From contig NZ_JAAEEB010000002.1 of assembly GCF_013346935.1 (NCBI RefSeq), positions 186,001 to 250,000 of the forward strand: 64,000 bases of DNA, read 5' to 3'. Positions 46,409-56,656 of the stretch are shown piece by piece. Both the position numbers and the translations under genes were made by a program. This DNA comes from Lactobacillus melliventris. GTDB taxonomy: Bacteria > Bacillota > Bacilli > Lactobacillales > Lactobacillaceae. Positions within the stretch are counted from its first letter, which is position 1, and every line of letters begins with the position of its first letter. Under the pieces are notes generated by a model. The model was not told the origin of the DNA. It did not search any database and worked only from the letters and a program-made list of their open reading frames with translations.

Positions 46409-47701
46409 CTAGCCGAATAAGTGAGCAATACTGCGAATAATCCACATAAGGGGCATCCAGAAAATACTGTAGTCAGTCTGAGAATAAGTCATTCCACCAC
46501 CGTATAGAACGCCTGTTAATGGGTAAACAAAAATAATTAAGAAATGAACTAAAAATCCTATTACTAAGCCGGCGGCAATTGAACCTTTCCAACCACCGTA
46601 CTTATTACCAAAAACGCCCATAAGCATCCCATCAAAAACACAAATGTTTGGACTTGGAAAAACAACTATTGGTAAATGGAAAATAATTGTAGCTAGCATA
46701 GCGATAATTGAACCTGCGGTTGTTGAAATAAAGCCAAGCATCGCACCTGTACCTGATAGGGGATAGAATACAGCACAATCTAATGCTGGAATTGCTCCGT
46801 GAGCGTATTTATCAGCTATACCTTTGAAAGCAGGCAAAAGTTGGTTAATAAACATACGAACACCTTGGAGTAAAATTGTGAAAGCTGTAGTAAAAGTTAT
46901 TCCTTGAAGTAACAGCCATACGATCCAGTTAATACTACCAGAAAGCTTGCTAATAGTCGGTTCACCAATAACAAGCCCCATGCCTACAAATATTAATGAC
47001 ATAAGTAAAGCCATGGCTACAGTTATATCTTTTAAAACACTCAAGCCCTTTGGCAACTTGATTTTATCGGCATCTTGTTTTGGATCTCCCACTAATTTAG
47101 CAATTCCTGCGGCTAAAACTGCCCCGAATTGTAGTTGATGGCCCAGTGTATATTGATCATTGGTCCACTTCCAGGACACGGAACGTGCAATTGCTGGAGA
47201 AAAAGTATTGTAAAGACCTATTAATATTCCTGCAAATAAAATAGTTTGAATACTTTCTATTGGCCAATGAAATGAAGCAGATATTGTAGCAACCAAAAAC
47301 GAAGATAAAATTAGGCTAACATGTACTGTTAAATAAACATTTTTGCAGATCTTCCACGGAACTATTTTAACTAATACTAAGTTAATAAAAAATCCCAAAA
47401 TAAATGCAAAAACAATAGCGGAAGTATACTTTGCAAGCATGATGCCATATACTGCAAAGTTCTGAGGAATTACCCCCTTAACCCCGGTTACTTTATTTAA
47501 ATTTGTGATCAATGGAGTTAATGTACTCGTCAGTAGATTTGATCCTGTTGAAAGCATGACCATACCAACCATCGTTTTAATTACTCCATCTACTATTTCA
47601 TGTAATTTCTTTTTTTGTAATAACAGTCCTACAAGAGTTACTAAACCCAGAAAGATGGGTGCTTGTGTTAATGAACTTATTAATACGTTTATCGCATTCA
47701 T
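46409..47701 (-). CDS. PTS IIC component, ascorbate (UlaA) type
   Basis: Membrane permease of the UlaA/SgaT family, 430 residues with about eleven hydrophobic segments. Family features are the N-terminal VDGVIKTMVGMVMLSTGSNLL, the GHQLQFGAV loop and the C-terminal FPSPNICVFDGMLMGVFGNKYGGWKGS. GGAGGAG ribosome site. The sugar may be ascorbate or another acidic sugar or polyol. Confidence 0.9.
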   Translation of the reverse strand: MNAINVLISSLTQAPIFLGLVTLVGLLLQKKKLHEIVDGVIKTMVGMVMLSTGSNLLTSTLTPLITNLNKVTGVKGVIPQNFAVYGIMLAKYTSAIVFAFILGFFINLVLVKIVPWKICKNVYLTVHVSLILSSFLVATISASFHWPIESIQTILFAGILIGLYNTFSPAIARSVSWKWTNDQYTLGHQLQFGAVLAAGIAKLVGDPKQDADKIKLPKGLSVLKDITVAMALLMSLIFVGMGLVIGEPTISKLSGSINWIVWLLLQGITFTTAFTILLQGVRMFINQLLPAFKGIADKYAHGAIPALDCAVFYPLSGTGAMLGFISTTAGSIIAMLATIIFHLPIVVFPSPNICVFDGMLMGVFGNKYGGWKGSIAAGLVIGFLVHFLIIFVYPLTGVLYGGGMTYSQTDYSIFWMPLMWIIRSIAHLFG

Positions 47702-47704
47702 GAA

Positions 47705-48160
47705 TTACTCCTCCCATTTTTTATTTAATAACGTTACTATTTTACAGACATCCTTTTGACCCTCGGCTCTTTTTAAAAACTCGATATTATTCCGTATGCC
47801 TAGAAATTGACCCAGTTGTTTAAGTAATGCAATGTGATCATTACCATTTGTGCTGGCAATAACGCACACAATAAAAACAGGATCATTTTCTTTATTACCA
47901 AAATTAATGGGGCTCTTTAAAGTGATTAGGGATATAGCCTTGTGCCTAACACTTTTAGACGGTCTTGAATGCGCAAGAGCAATTCCAGGTGCAATAACGA
48001 AATAGGGACCAAATTTTTTATAAGTAGCAAAAATCTCTTTAACATAATTTTCAGTTATCGCGTTTGAAGCTATAAGTAGATCAGCAGATTTTTGAATAGC
48101 ATCAAAACAGTCTGAGGCTTCTACTTTTAGTTGAATATCATTTTTAGTAAACTTTGCCAT
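47705..48160 (-). CDS. PTS IIA component, ascorbate/mannitol type
   Basis: Phosphocarrier with active-site His64 in GIALAHSRPS. 151 residues, cytoplasmic, similar to UlaC and to the EIIA domain of the regulator downstream. AAAGGAGG ribosome site. First gene of the operon IIA-IIC-regulator-IIB, 3 bases before IIC. Confidence 0.9.
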   Translation of the reverse strand: MAKFTKNDIQLKVEASDCFDAIQKSADLLIASNAITENYVKEIFATYKKFGPYFVIAPGIALAHSRPSKSVRHKAISLITLKSPINFGNKENDPVFIVCVIASTNGNDHIALLKQLGQFLGIRNNIEFLKRAEGQKDVCKIVTLLNKKWEE

Positions 48161-48196
48161 TTAAACCTCCTTTATAAATGACTCATGTTTTATTAC

Positions 48197-48210
48197 TGAG
48201 AGCGCTCTCT
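48197..48210. promoter_or_regulatory. cre site before the PTS operon
   Basis: TGAGAGCGCTCTCT matches the cre consensus at 13 of 14 positions and contains a perfect 12-bp palindrome. It is 37 bases before the IIA start codon, consistent with carbon catabolite repression. Confidence 0.7.
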
Positions 48211-48378
48211 TTACTTAATCAATTTTTACACACTTTGATTTTTAAAAATATAGAAAATTTGCGTATTGCATCATTAACATATTTTTGCGCTTAGTATTTA
48301 GCTTTTATAAATATGTGTAAATAATCATCTTTATAATTGCTAAAATTGGATGTTTTAACTTCAACAAACATTTTATAA

Positions 48379-48427
48379 ATAAAAAAGATGATAATTTTCA
48401 CTTTACGTAATGAAAATTACCATCTTA
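48379..48427 (-). terminator. Terminator of gatD
   Basis: A long imperfect stem (48386-48400 with 48411-48426). On the minus strand it is followed by TTTTTTATTTA. Confidence 0.8.
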
Positions 48428-48443
48428 TATTTATATTAACTTT

Positions 48444-49112
48444 TTAACTTTCTATTCGCTCATTATGCCATTCTAGAATCATTTTGACTATGGCGTTTGC
48501 GACATTCAAGTTTTTTAATATAGGGCCGTGGGAATATGTACCGATAAAATTGCGGTAGCGCAAACCTTCGACGTGATCTTGGGGATTGTTGCCATAGCCC
48601 TCAATCATTTCTCCTAAGGGATGTAGCTTATCCTTATCATCAAAATAGGTTTGACCCGAATGGTTTTCAAAGGCTTTGACTTCACCCCATTCGCTCATGT
48701 AGCGGGTATCACCAATCATGCGCTTATCTGCCTTAAAAACGGTGTGGAAAGGTAGAATATCTAGCCCTTTGATTGTCACTCCGGCATTAGTTTTATAATA
48801 TGTGCCAACTAGCTGGTAGCCACCGCAGACACCTACCATAGGCTTGCCTTCGTTAATATACTTTGTCAAAGTTTCTTTATGACGCGGTAAATCTTTAGCA
48901 ACAACAGTTTGCTCAAAATCTTGTCCGCCGCCAAAAAAGACAAAGTCATAATCAAAAGCGTTGAATTGATCACCAAGAGAAATATTATTAACTTGTGTAT
49001 CATAGCCCTGTTTTTTTAGCAAAAACCTGATAATTTTAACGTCGCCAGAATCACCGTAAGTATTCATCAGGTCTTCATATAAATATGCAATCTTGATTGT
49101 TTTGTTAGCCAT
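48444..49112 (-). CDS. gatD: Lipid II isoglutaminyl synthase, glutaminase subunit GatD
   Basis: Class I glutamine amidotransferase of the CobB/CobQ-like (GATase_3) group. Cys96 in VGVCGGYQLVG is the nucleophile; FFGGGQDFEQ, FENHSGQTYF and GTYSHGPIL are GatD signatures. With MurT it amidates the D-Glu of lipid II to D-isoglutamine. 222 residues, full length. MurT is normally encoded next to gatD but is not in this window; the neighbour upstream on the strand is a vitamin kinase. Confidence 0.85.
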   Translation of the reverse strand: MANKTIKIAYLYEDLMNTYGDSGDVKIIRFLLKKQGYDTQVNNISLGDQFNAFDYDFVFFGGGQDFEQTVVAKDLPRHKETLTKYINEGKPMVGVCGGYQLVGTYYKTNAGVTIKGLDILPFHTVFKADKRMIGDTRYMSEWGEVKAFENHSGQTYFDDKDKLHPLGEMIEGYGNNPQDHVEGLRYRNFIGTYSHGPILKNLNVANAIVKMILEWHNERIES

Positions 49113-49177
49113 TATTTACCAACCCCTATTATCTTGTTTAAAGTATATCTTAATAGTTAGAAGCGGGCAAAGAATAG

Positions 49178-49990
49178 TTATTTAAGATTTTGCTGCGCTG
49201 CAAAATGATTGATTGGACCGTATTTAGAACCAACTTCAATTGGGTGGGCAATTGCTTCATAAGTAAAGTCCTTAGCTGTTTGGACGCTAGCGATAATCGA
49301 CTGACCTTTGGCTAATTCAGCGGCAATCACGGCAGAGAGTGTGTCACCGGTGCCGTTAATTCTATCTGTATTAATGAAAGGCTTGGTAAATTCGTGGAAT
49401 TCGCCATCTGCAGTTAATAAGATGTCAGTAACTTGCGACTGCTGGGAGTTATCATGGCGCCCCTTCATCAAAACATTTTTGGCGCCCATCTCCTGCAGTT
49501 TTTTAGCACCTTGGCGAATTTCCTCTTTAGTATTCAAACTTAAGCCTGTTAACTTTTTCTGTTCATAAAAATTAGGCGTAATAATGTCGGCAAGTGGCAT
49601 TAATTGCTCAAGAAACGCTTGGTAAGCATCATCATCAAGTAGGGTATCGCCGTGCTTAGTCATAATGACCGGATCAAGCACAATTTTACCCATGTCATAT
49701 TTATGCAAATTGGCGGCAACACAAGCAATTACATCCTTGTTAGCAAGCATACCGGTTTTAAGTGCATCAATTTTAAAATCATCGTTTAAGACATCGAACT
49801 GCTTTTGGATAAAAGGAATTGGCATGACTTCCTGAGCATAAATTCCAGTAGTATTACCAGCTACTGCGGCTGTCAAAAGCCCCATGCCATAAACTTGCCT
49901 AGCATAAAAAGAATGCAGATCAGCGGTCATTCCCGCACTGCCATCACTGTCATTGCCAGCAATTGTTAAAGCAATAATTTCTTTTCTCAT
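49178..49990 (-). CDS. Pyridoxal/hydroxymethylpyrimidine kinase (ThiD/PdxK paralogue)
   Basis: Ribokinase-fold kinase related to ThiD: TIAGNDSDGSAGMTADLHSFYARQ (about 9-32) and INGTGDTLSAVIAAEL. The GNDSDGSAG variant and the lack of thi neighbours point to the PdxK-like branch that phosphorylates pyridoxal or pyridoxine, but HMP kinase activity cannot be excluded. 270 residues. The true ThiD of the thi operon is at 42.3-43.1 kb. The ribosome site (GGGGATAT) is weak. Confidence 0.8.
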   Translation of the reverse strand: MRKEIIALTIAGNDSDGSAGMTADLHSFYARQVYGMGLLTAAVAGNTTGIYAQEVMPIPFIQKQFDVLNDDFKIDALKTGMLANKDVIACVAANLHKYDMGKIVLDPVIMTKHGDTLLDDDAYQAFLEQLMPLADIITPNFYEQKKLTGLSLNTKEEIRQGAKKLQEMGAKNVLMKGRHDNSQQSQVTDILLTADGEFHEFTKPFINTDRINGTGDTLSAVIAAELAKGQSIIASVQTAKDFTYEAIAHPIEVGSKYGPINHFAAQQNLK

Positions 49991-50068
49991 TTTTTATATA
50001 TCCCCATTTTAATAAAAGCTCTATGTAACCAGTATAACTTAAAACAAGCATAATGTTATAATAATTTC

Positions 50069-51635
<1,567 letters not shown>

Positions 51636-51659
51636 TTATAATAAAAGGAGGACAACAAA

Positions 51660-52433
51660 GTGGCACATGATCGAATAATTGCATTAGATAGTCCGATGAA
51701 CTTTCGCGATGTTGGTGGCTATCAAAGCGTAACTGGTCAGACAGTTAAATGGAATAAAATTTATCGTTCAGATTCACTCAGTTCTTTAACAGCAAGGGAT
51801 CAGGTTAAATTAGCTAAGTTACGCGTCACTGTCGATTGTGACTTGCGTTCTGAATATGAAAAGTCCTCTTCACCTGATATGTCATGGCCCGATGTGAAAT
51901 ATGTTGATTTGCCGGTATATTCTGACAATATTAATGATGTGCAAAATAACCGCTCAATTTACCGCTTTTTGCATCATATTCCAGATATGCATAATAATTT
52001 TATTGGTCGGATTTATCAACAAACTCTGCTAAGTTCCCACAGCCAGGAAATGTTTGCCCGCGTTTTTGCGGAACTGTTGGAATTGCCAGAAGATGAAGCA
52101 CTAGTTTACCACTGCAGTGCAGGTAAGGATAGAACGGGAATGGTATCTGCCTTGATCTTAATGGCATTAGGCGTAGACGATGATACTATTGCTCGTGATT
52201 ATTTGTTAACCAATGAACTTTATGATTTTGCAGTTTCACGGCAATTACCAAGTAATGATGAAATTACGCAAATGGTTTCCAAAATGAACGTCACCAAAGG
52301 CGAAGGCATAGCAATTCGTGGCATTACGGAAACTATTCGTGGCGGTTGGGGCGATTTTCCTACCTTTTTTAAAAAAGTATTGGGCTTTAATGATGATGAC
52401 TTGGCTCAGCTAAAACGAATGTACTTAGATTAG
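51660..52433 (+). CDS. Tyrosine-protein phosphatase (Y_phosphatase3 / LipA-like)
   Basis: Dual-specificity-like phosphatase. P-loop HCSAGKDRTG with nucleophile Cys152; N-terminal NFRDVGGYQS (14-23) is the family entry motif. 257 residues, cytoplasmic. Starts with GTG (51660) behind a strong AAAGGAGGAC. Homologues act on phosphotyrosine or phosphoinositides. Between glpK and a LacI regulator, so it may answer to carbon status; the substrate is unknown. Confidence 0.87.
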   Translation: MAHDRIIALDSPMNFRDVGGYQSVTGQTVKWNKIYRSDSLSSLTARDQVKLAKLRVTVDCDLRSEYEKSSSPDMSWPDVKYVDLPVYSDNINDVQNNRSIYRFLHHIPDMHNNFIGRIYQQTLLSSHSQEMFARVFAELLELPEDEALVYHCSAGKDRTGMVSALILMALGVDDDTIARDYLLTNELYDFAVSRQLPSNDEITQMVSKMNVTKGEGIAIRGITETIRGGWGDFPTFFKKVLGFNDDDLAQLKRMYLD

Positions 52434-52445
52434 AGGCGGATCGTA

Positions 52446-53396
52446 ATGGTAACCTTGCTTGATGTTGCTAAAAAGGCTAATGTTTCAAAGATGACAGTTT
52501 CTCGTGTAATTAATCATCCCGAACAGGTAACAGAGGAATTGCGTAAATTGGTTGAGCAGGCGATGGATGAACTTGATTATCATCCTAATTATGTTGCCCA
52601 GGCTTTGGTAAATAAGCGTACAAATGTGGTTAAATTTGTCACGCTAGAGGATGTTGATACGACAGAGCCATATTATATGAACCTGTTATTTGGCATTGCA
52701 CGTGGGTTATCAAAAAAGCAATATGCCATCCAGCTAGTTACAGACAGAAATAAAATAGAAGATGGCAACTTTGACGGCTACCTGATTACTGGTGCCCGCT
52801 CCAGTGATTATGTTTTATTTGACAGCCTTAAAAAACCCTTTATTTTATTTGGCGAAAATCATCATGGCTATGATTATGTGGACAATAATAATCAGTATGG
52901 TGGAGAATTGGCGACAAAATATGCACTTTCGCGGTTATACCAAAACGTTATTTTCATTGGCATTGATGTCAGAGAGCCATTTGAGTATTCGCGTGAAACG
53001 GGTTACGTTAATACATTACAGAAGCATAAAAAGGTCCCTCAAATCTATCGTATTGCCAATCACAGTCACGCTGCGCAAGAAGTAATCAAAAATAATTTCC
53101 ACAAGTTTCCTAAAGATACTTGTTTTATCTGTGCCAGCGATCGCATTGCTACAGGAGTGGTCAGACAATTGCAGGATGAAAAGGCTAAAGTTCCAGCTGA
53201 TTTTGGTGTGATTGGGTACGATGGCGTTTTTCTGGATCAGGTTTCCAACTTGAAGTTAACTACCGTTAAACAGCCGATTTTTAAAATGGGTGAACTCTTG
53301 GCCAACATGCTCCTACGCAAAATTGATCAAAAAGGGTCACCTCAAGGAGAGGCACTAATTAAGCCTTCCTTAGTTAAAAGAGAATCAACCAGGTAA
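52446..53396 (+). CDS. LacI family transcriptional regulator
   Basis: HTH VTLLDVAKKANVSKMTVSRVIN (2-23) and hinge helix, then a sugar-binding sensor domain with YVAQALVNKRTNVV. The C-terminal part (FGVIGYDGVFLDQVSNLKLTTVKQP) is typical. 316 residues. GAGGCGGAT ribosome site, 12 bases after the phosphatase stop. It might control a sugar operon elsewhere, such as the maltose genes 1.6 kb downstream, as MalR does (inference). Confidence 0.85.
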   Translation: MVTLLDVAKKANVSKMTVSRVINHPEQVTEELRKLVEQAMDELDYHPNYVAQALVNKRTNVVKFVTLEDVDTTEPYYMNLLFGIARGLSKKQYAIQLVTDRNKIEDGNFDGYLITGARSSDYVLFDSLKKPFILFGENHHGYDYVDNNNQYGGELATKYALSRLYQNVIFIGIDVREPFEYSRETGYVNTLQKHKKVPQIYRIANHSHAAQEVIKNNFHKFPKDTCFICASDRIATGVVRQLQDEKAKVPADFGVIGYDGVFLDQVSNLKLTTVKQPIFKMGELLANMLLRKIDQKGSPQGEALIKPSLVKRESTR

Positions 53397-53416
53397 ATAT
53401 TAAGTACAAATAGAAA

Positions 53417-53462
53417 TACACATAATAATCGAATATCAGGCCGATTACTATGTGCTTTTTTA
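53417..53462 (+). terminator. Terminator of the glpK operon
   Basis: CACATAATAATCG (53419-53431) pairs with CGATTACTATGTG (53442-53454) with one mismatch, then CTTTTTT. Confidence 0.88.
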
Positions 53463-53521
53463 ATGGTTAAAACTGCTATCAAAAAGGCTAGTCAGTGAGA
53501 ATTGAAACGATATAATTGAAC

Positions 53522-53561
53522 TCACAAAAAATGCCAAAACAATTAAAAAAGTTTTGGCATT
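53522..53561 (-). terminator. Terminator of the alcohol dehydrogenase gene
   Basis: AATGCCAAAAC (53530-53540) pairs with GTTTTGGCATT (53551-53561); on the minus strand TTTTTTGTG follows. Confidence 0.82.
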
Positions 53562-53580
53562 AATTATTTAAAAATAATAT

Positions 53581-53611
53581 GACCCCCAAATCTGTCCTAA
53601 ATTTGGGGGTC
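53581..53611. repeat. Strong GC-rich hairpin after the alcohol dehydrogenase gene
   Basis: A perfect 11-bp inverted repeat, GACCCCCAAAT / ATTTGGGGGTC, with a 9-base loop. There is no adjacent U-tract, so it may protect the 3' end of the transcript or pause polymerase rather than terminate it. Confidence 0.75.
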
Positions 53612-53644
53612 ACATTTTCTGGGAAAAACTAGATTGTTTTTTTA

Positions 53645-54763
53645 TTATTCAGGTTTGTAATCAGGATCGATAATTAAAACAGGCTTGATTGTTTTACCAG
53701 AAACTGAATCAGCATTAGCCTGATTAATATCTTCAAATTGATAAAACTTTTCAGTCTTATCAAACGGAAACTTTCCTAATTGATAAAACTCAAGTAATCT
53801 TGGTATGTCAACTTGTGGAATGGCGTCACCCATGTTAACGCCAACTACTTTTCTATCATCTACACAAAGATCGTTCCAAGTAGAAATGGTCAAATTCTGA
53901 GCTGTTACAGCAATTGCTGCGCAAGTGCCACCCTGTGCCAAAGCATCGACAGCATTTTTAATAACGCCAGAAACACCAGTAGTATCAACTGTCCAGTCAA
54001 CACCATATCCGCCAGTTAATTCCTTGATCTTGGCAACTGGGTCTTCTTCTTTACTGTTGATTGTATGTGTAGCACCTAATTCTTTAGCTAATTCAAGTCG
54101 CTCTGGAACAACATCAACTGCTATTACTTTGGTGCAGCCACTAATTACGCCGGCCATCATTGCAGCTAATCCTACTGCGCCAGTACCAAAGACAGCAATG
54201 GTATCGCCTGGTCTAGCTTTAAGAGTGTTGAAGACAGTACCGGAACCGGTAACGTAGCCACAGCCAAGAGGGCCAACTTTGCGCAAGTCGATGCTATCAT
54301 CAATTTTTACCGCGTTTCTCTGATCAACCACAGTAGTGGTAGTGAATGATGATTGGTTAAACATATCACAAATTCTGTGACCGTCTTTTTGGAAATGATC
54401 ATCACCATCTGCGCGGACGCCAGAAAGATTATAGTCACTATAATGACGGCATTGGGTAGGGATACCCTTTAAACAATTATCACAAATACCATCAGCGTAG
54501 AAAGATAAAATTACGTGATCGCCTACATTGAAGTTTTTAACCTGGTCACCAACTTTTTCAACAATACCAGAACCCTCATGTCCTAGAATTACCGGGTAGC
54601 CAACACTTGAATCACCTTTGCGCAAGGCTTCATCTGAGTGGCAGATTCCGCTTGCTACCATATGAATTTGCAAGTCAGTTGGTCCTACTTCGTGCAAATC
54701 AATATTGTCTTCGATCTCAAACGGATCGCCCATTTTATTAACAACGGCAGCTTTTATTTTCAT
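53645..54763 (-). CDS. Zinc-dependent alcohol dehydrogenase (aryl/benzyl-alcohol dehydrogenase-like)
   Basis: Medium-chain NAD-dependent dehydrogenase. Catalytic zinc region SGICHSDEALR and GHEGSGIVEKVG (about 59-70); Rossmann motif GTGAVGLAAMMAG. The structural zinc lobe shows ADGICDNCLKGIPTQC: three Cys, with Asp where the first Cys usually stands, so structural zinc binding may be altered. 372 residues from ATG 54763, chosen for AAGGAGG upstream. A decayed paralogue lies at 33.8 kb. Substrate unknown. Confidence 0.87.
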   Translation of the reverse strand: MKIKAAVVNKMGDPFEIEDNIDLHEVGPTDLQIHMVASGICHSDEALRKGDSSVGYPVILGHEGSGIVEKVGDQVKNFNVGDHVILSFYADGICDNCLKGIPTQCRHYSDYNLSGVRADGDDHFQKDGHRICDMFNQSSFTTTTVVDQRNAVKIDDSIDLRKVGPLGCGYVTGSGTVFNTLKARPGDTIAVFGTGAVGLAAMMAGVISGCTKVIAVDVVPERLELAKELGATHTINSKEEDPVAKIKELTGGYGVDWTVDTTGVSGVIKNAVDALAQGGTCAAIAVTAQNLTISTWNDLCVDDRKVVGVNMGDAIPQVDIPRLLEFYQLGKFPFDKTEKFYQFEDINQANADSVSGKTIKPVLIIDPDYKPE

Positions 54764-54901
54764 AAAAAAATCCTCCTTACTTGTTAGCGATTTCAAGATT
54801 ATTGTGAACCCGTACACATAAAAATGCAATAGATTTTGAAAAAAAATATGCCTGAATATAACGCACTACACTAATTTATGTTGAACTAATAAGTATTTTT
54901 C

Positions 54902-54915
54902 TGATAGCGGTAACA
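54902..54915. promoter_or_regulatory. cre site before the maltodextrin genes
   Basis: TGATAGCGGTAACA matches the cre consensus at 14 of 14 positions, 62 bases before the alpha-glucosidase start. Confidence 0.75.
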
Positions 54916-54977
54916 TTGCTATTACCATTGCCTCTCACCAGGCTTCTCCGCTAAACTTTAAGTGGAGGTATAAATTT

Positions 54978-56645
54978 ATGACGCACTGGTATGAGCATGC
55001 AATAATTTACCAAATTTATCCCAAGTCTTTTCAAGACAGTAATGATGATGGTATTGGTGATTTAAATGGAATTAGGCAGAGATTACCATATTTACAACAG
55101 CTGGGTATTAATACTATTTGGCTAAATCCTGTTTTTGTTTCCCCGCAAGTTGATAACGGCTATGATGTGGCAGATTACTTTAAAATCGATCCACGAATAG
55201 GAACGATGGCAGACATGAAAGCTCTAATTGCTGCTTGTCACCAAGTAGGGATTCATATACTTTTAGATTTTGTTTTAAACCATACTTCTGATCAAAATGA
55301 ATGGTTTCAAAAAGCTAAAAGTGATCCCGAAAGTCAATACCGCGACTACTATATTTTTGCAGGTGCAAATAGTAAGCGTCCGAATAACTGGGGCAGCTTT
55401 TTCGGTGGCAGTGTTTGGGAACCGGATCCGGCAGGTACGGGTCAATTTTATTTCCATTTATTTGACAAGCACATGCCTGATTTGAACTGGCGTAATCCCA
55501 AAGTAAGACAAGAAATGCTCAAAATTGCGGAATATTGGCTGGCTCAAGGAATAGATGGCTTGCGCCTTGACGCTTTTATTCATATTGCCAAGGCAGATTT
55601 ACGGCAAAGTTTTCCGGTAAAGAAAATAGCAAATGAAGATGACCAAACGATAGTTGCTGAACCCTTTTTTGCTAATTTGCCCCAAGTTCAGAAATGGCTG
55701 CGGCCATTTTGTGCGCAAATAAAAAAGGATTATCCTGAAGCTTTACTTTTGGGGGAAGCTGCCAGCGCTAATGTTAACTTAGCAGCGGACTATACGGCAA
55801 AAGACCACCACCTTTTAGACAGTGTTGTTACTTTTCGTTATTTTAAGGATGATCAGCGTCACATTGATCCTAATTTGCCTGCAGATTTTCAGCCTAAAGG
55901 ACTTGACTGGGATGCTTTTAAAAATACGCAGGTTATTTGGCAGCAAACTCTGGCGCAGGTTTCTCAACCTACATTATATTGGAGCAATCACGACATGCCG
56001 CGACTCGCTACCAGAATAGCGCAGACTGAAACACAGGCACGCAGCTTAGCAATGCTGATGTATTTGCAACGAGGAATCCCCATTATCTATTATGGCGAAG
56101 AATTGGGCTTAAAAAACCTGCTTTTTACTGCTGAAGAAGAGTTTAATGATCAAGAGGTAGAACGCTTTATCACGAAAGCTGCAGATTGGGGCTTAACAAA
56201 AGCAGAAGCATTGACAATGGTCAGTCAAGCGCACAAAATGCCGGCGAGAGGGCCGATGCCCTGGACGGCTAAAAAGCCAAATTATGGTTTTTCAAAAGTG
56301 AGTCCGTGGCTTAAGGGTCAAAGTCAAAATGACGCTAATGTTCAGGCCGAACTGGATGATCCTGACAGTATGTTTAACTTCTATAAACAATTGATTAGTT
56401 TGAAAAAAACGGCTTTGTTTCAATCAGGCAGTTTTTACTTGTTAGCAACTGCTAATGACAGCTACGTATACCAGCGGGATTTAGCAAATGATAGTGCAAT
56501 CGTGGCTGTTTCACTAAGTAGTCAAAAATTAAAAATTAAAGTACCTAGTGAATATAGGAAAGTCATGTTAACTGCCGGACAGCATTATTTGAATGAGAAT
56601 GAATTGATTTTGATGCCGTATTCTGGTGTAGTTTTAAGTAAATAA
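54978..56645 (+). CDS. GH13 alpha-glucosidase (oligo-1,6-glucosidase/trehalose-like branch)
   Basis: Cytoplasmic retaining alpha-glucosidase. WYEHAIIYQIYPKSFQDSNDDGIGDLNGI is the subfamily N-terminus with the calcium loop; DFVLNHTSDQNEWF, GLRLDAFIHI (nucleophile Asp), LLGEAA (acid/base Glu) and WSNHDMPR (transition-state Asp) follow. 555 residues. AGTGGAGGT ribosome site. It trims isomalto- or malto-oligosaccharides to glucose. First gene of the maltose cluster; its stop overlaps the next region. Confidence 0.88.
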   Translation: MTHWYEHAIIYQIYPKSFQDSNDDGIGDLNGIRQRLPYLQQLGINTIWLNPVFVSPQVDNGYDVADYFKIDPRIGTMADMKALIAACHQVGIHILLDFVLNHTSDQNEWFQKAKSDPESQYRDYYIFAGANSKRPNNWGSFFGGSVWEPDPAGTGQFYFHLFDKHMPDLNWRNPKVRQEMLKIAEYWLAQGIDGLRLDAFIHIAKADLRQSFPVKKIANEDDQTIVAEPFFANLPQVQKWLRPFCAQIKKDYPEALLLGEAASANVNLAADYTAKDHHLLDSVVTFRYFKDDQRHIDPNLPADFQPKGLDWDAFKNTQVIWQQTLAQVSQPTLYWSNHDMPRLATRIAQTETQARSLAMLMYLQRGIPIIYYGEELGLKNLLFTAEEEFNDQEVERFITKAADWGLTKAEALTMVSQAHKMPARGPMPWTAKKPNYGFSKVSPWLKGQSQNDANVQAELDDPDSMFNFYKQLISLKKTALFQSGSFYLLATANDSYVYQRDLANDSAIVAVSLSSQKLKIKVPSEYRKVMLTAGQHYLNENELILMPYSGVVLSK

Positions 56646-56656
56646 TGGAGGAAAAA

